Below, piece by piece: positions 21,471-23,158 of a stretch of 23,158 nt of DNA (positions within the stretch are counted from its first letter, which is position 1; the number at the start of each line of letters is the position of its first letter). Both the position numbers and the translations under genes were made by a program. Source of the stretch: Candidatus Rokuibacteriota bacterium (GTDB lineage: Bacteria > Methylomirabilota > Methylomirabilia > Rokubacteriales > JACOUJ01); contig JACOUJ010000063.1 of the NCBI GenBank assembly GCA_016177865.1, forward strand, positions 1 to 23,158, in the 5' to 3' direction. The notes under the pieces are model-generated. The model ran no database searches, was not told the origin of the DNA, and was given only the letters and a program-made list of their open reading frames with translations.

Positions 21471-23158
21471 ATGACCGCGCTGGCTCTACCGGGCTTGATC
21501 GCACTCCTCGTCACGCTCGGGGTCACGCTCGGCTGCGAGAGGGCGGCGCGGCGTGTCGGACTGGTGACCGAGCCGCAGGAGGACCGGTGGCACCGGCGAC
21601 CCGTCCCTCTGCTGGGCGGTCTCGCGATCATGGCGGGCGTCCTGGCTCCGCTCGCCCTGGTCGGGGATGCCGCGCGGTTCGGTCCCTTGCTCCTCATCGC
21701 GCTGATCATGGGGTCCGTCGGGCTCTTCGACGACGTGTGGTCGCTCCAGCCCCAGGCGAAGCTCGTGGCGCAGATCGTCCTGGCGGCCTTCCTGATGCAG
21801 CTGGGGTTCATGCTGCGATTGACGCCGTACCCCGAGGTCAACGTATTCCTCACCCTCCTCTGGGTCGTCGGGATCACGAACGCCTTCAACCTGCTCGACA
21901 ACATGGACGGGCTGGCGGCGGGGATGGCCGTCATCGCCGCCGGCTTCCGGCTCGCCTTCTTCCTGACGGACCGGGATCTCGCCGGGGCCGGCGCGGCGGC
22001 GGCCTTCATGGGCGCGGCGGCCGGGTTCCTCGTCCGGAACTTCCCGCCGGCGAAGATCTTCATGGGGGATGCCGGGAGCCTCTTCATCGGCTTCTTCCTG
22101 AGCGGGCTGTGCCTGGTCGGGGACTTCGCGTACTCGCGCGGGATCGCCGCCGTGCTGGTGCTCCCGGTGCTGCTCGTGCTCATCCCGATCTTCGACACGA
22201 CGTTCGTGACCTTGACCCGCCTCGTGACCGGGCGACCGGTCGCCCGGGGCGGCCTGGATCACACCTCGCATCGCCTGGTGGCGCTCGGGATCAGCGAGCG
22301 CCAGGCGCTCGTCTTCCTCTACGTGGTCTCGGTGCTCTCCGGGCTCCGCGCGATCCTCTCCTACCAGTACGGGTTCACCTACACGGTGGCGCTCCTGGCG
22401 CTCCTGCTGGTGGCGCTCTTCCTGCTGGGCGTCCACCTGAGCCGCGTCCAGGTCCTCCGGGGCGAGGCCGTGCGGATCGACACGCCGATCGTGCGGCTCG
22501 CGGCCGACTTCCCGTTCAAGCGGCAGGTCGCGACGGTGGCGATCGACCTCGTGCTGATCGTGGTGGCGTACTACTCGGCGTACCTCCTGCGGTTCGAGAG
22601 CGGCTTCGAAACGCATCGCCAGACCTTCGTGCGAACCATCGGTCCCGTCATCCTGCTGCAGCTCTCGTCGCTGGCGCTCTTCGGGAGCTACCGGGGCCTC
22701 TGGCGGTACACGAGCCTGGCGGATCTCCTGCGGCTGATTCGGGGGGCGACGGTCGGCGTGGGCGCGACCGTCCTCTACTTCGTCTTCACCATCCGCTTCG
22801 AGGGCCTCTCGCGGGCGGTGTTCGTCCTGGACTGGCTGCTCCTGGTCCTGGTGATCTCGGGGAGCCGCGTGTCGTTTCGGCTGCTCGCGGAGCTGCTCCG
22901 GCCCGGGCACGGCGACTTCCGCCGGGTGCTCATCTACGGGGCGGGCGATGGCGGGGAGCTCATGCTGCGCGAGCTGCGGAACAACGCCGCCCTCCGGCGG
23001 GAGGCCGTGGGGTTTCTGGACGACGACCGGTCGAAGGTCGGCACCCGGATCCACGAGGTGCCGGTCCTCGGCGGCCTCGACCGGGTCGAGGAGCTGCTGG
23101 GGGCCCACCGCATCGCCGAGGTCATCGTGGCCTCCGAAAAGATCCCGGCGGACCGGGT
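21471..23158 (+). CDS. WecA/MraY-type phosphoglycosyltransferase fused to FlaA1/CapD-type nucleotide-sugar dehydratase/epimerase (3' end outside window)
   Basis: The frame is open from ATG 21471 to the window edge, 562 residues so far. Residues ~1-320 form a polytopic polyprenyl-phosphate sugar-1-phosphate transferase. HRRPVPLLGG (41-50), GLFDDVW with D87/D88, NAFNLLDNMDGLA (137-149), KIFMGDAGSLFIG (195-207, D200) and the GGLDHTSHRL loop (260-269) are the usual WecA/MraY-family sites. Residues ~348-470 form a second membrane block (DLVLIVVAYYSAYLLRFE, LFGSYRGLWRYTSLADLLRLI, SGSRVSFRLL) typical of the N-terminus of FlaA1/CapD/PglF proteins. A Rossmann start VLIYGAGDGGELMLREL (486-502) and VGFLDDDRSKVG (513-524) follow. 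The catalytic SDR part would lie beyond the edge. A GGAG three bases before the ATG is a tight ribosome site. One polypeptide would thus couple sugar modification with loading on undecaprenyl phosphate. Confidence 0.88.
   Translation, partial: MTALALPGLIALLVTLGVTLGCERAARRVGLVTEPQEDRWHRRPVPLLGGLAIMAGVLAPLALVGDAARFGPLLLIALIMGSVGLFDDVWSLQPQAKLVAQIVLAAFLMQLGFMLRLTPYPEVNVFLTLLWVVGITNAFNLLDNMDGLAAGMAVIAAGFRLAFFLTDRDLAGAGAAAAFMGAAAGFLVRNFPPAKIFMGDAGSLFIGFFLSGLCLVGDFAYSRGIAAVLVLPVLLVLIPIFDTTFVTLTRLVTGRPVARGGLDHTSHRLVALGISERQALVFLYVVSVLSGLRAILSYQYGFTYTVALLALLLVALFLLGVHLSRVQVLRGEAVRIDTPIVRLAADFPFKRQVATVAIDLVLIVVAYYSAYLLRFESGFETHRQTFVRTIGPVILLQLSSLALFGSYRGLWRYTSLADLLRLIRGATVGVGATVLYFVFTIRFEGLSRAVFVLDWLLLVLVISGSRVSFRLLAELLRPGHGDFRRVLIYGAGDGGELMLRELRNNAALRREAVGFLDDDRSKVGTRIHEVPVLGGLDRVEELLGAHRIAEVIVASEKIPADR

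Noticed and set aside
21486..23108. Long open minus-strand frame (540 codons) at the right end, extremely rich in Glu/Arg/Gln/His
   Set aside because: It mirrors the WecA-CapD fusion gene, which has all catalytic motifs on the plus strand. The charged composition is an artefact of reading hydrophobic codons in antisense.
1..23158. CRISPR array, tRNA, rRNA, insertion sequence or phage/defence genes
   Set aside because: No regularly spaced repeats, tRNA-like cloverleaf, transposase motifs or defence-protein motifs were found by eye on either strand.

Overview
The window is one continuous block of surface-polysaccharide (exopolysaccharide / O-antigen-like) biosynthesis genes from a GC-rich Gram-negative-type bacterium. 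Codon third positions are dominated by G/C, genes are packed with ATGA/GTGA overlaps, and starts are a mix of ATG, GTG and probably TTG. The lineage cannot be fixed from sequence alone. My best guess is an uncultured GC-rich soil or groundwater lineage such as Rokubacteria/Methylomirabilota or a deltaproteobacterial-type group, and this is inference only. No rRNA, tRNA, CRISPR array, transposase or integrase was seen.

Layout. (1) 1-8789, plus strand, very GC-rich and tightly coupled: the end of a GT4 glycosyltransferase, a WbiB-type sugar epimerase with a Cys4 insertion, a second GT4 enzyme, an unknown His-rich protein, an FkbM methyltransferase, an AsnB-type amidotransferase, a large polytopic GT-C-like protein with a TPR-like soluble loop, and a YdcF/DUF218 protein. 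(2) 8922-10556, the only minus-strand gene: a polytopic protein clearly paralogous to the one at 6391-8187. (3) 10620-21375, plus strand and lower in GC from about 11.8 kb on: a GT4 enzyme, a B12-binding-type radical SAM protein, a CDP-paratose-2-epimerase-like SDR, a DPM1-like GT2, a GT-C membrane protein, a methyltransferase with an N-terminal zinc ribbon, a second GT2, a GT87-like membrane protein and another methyltransferase. (4) 21471 to the window end: GC-rich again, encoding a WecA/MraY-type phosphoglycosyltransferase fused to a FlaA1/CapD-type nucleotide-sugar dehydratase/epimerase. The gene runs off the edge.

How the genes may work together (inference). The fusion protein would modify a UDP-sugar and load a sugar-1-phosphate on undecaprenyl phosphate. 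The cytoplasmic GT4 enzymes would extend this lipid-linked glycan. The two soluble GT2 proteins resemble polyprenyl-phosphate-sugar synthases. Each lies directly or almost directly upstream of a GT-C membrane protein, the class that uses such lipid-phosphate sugars on the outer face of the membrane. The epimerases, methyltransferases, AsnB homolog and radical SAM enzyme would supply epimerised, O- or C-methylated or amidated sugars. No recognisable flippase, Wzy polymerase, ABC exporter or chain-length regulator is in the window, so the locus must continue on one or both sides. I found no defence system or mobile element. The most unusual items are the fusion gene at the right end, the inverted pair of paralogous membrane proteins, the AT-richer radical SAM gene and the unknown His-rich protein at 2597-3589.
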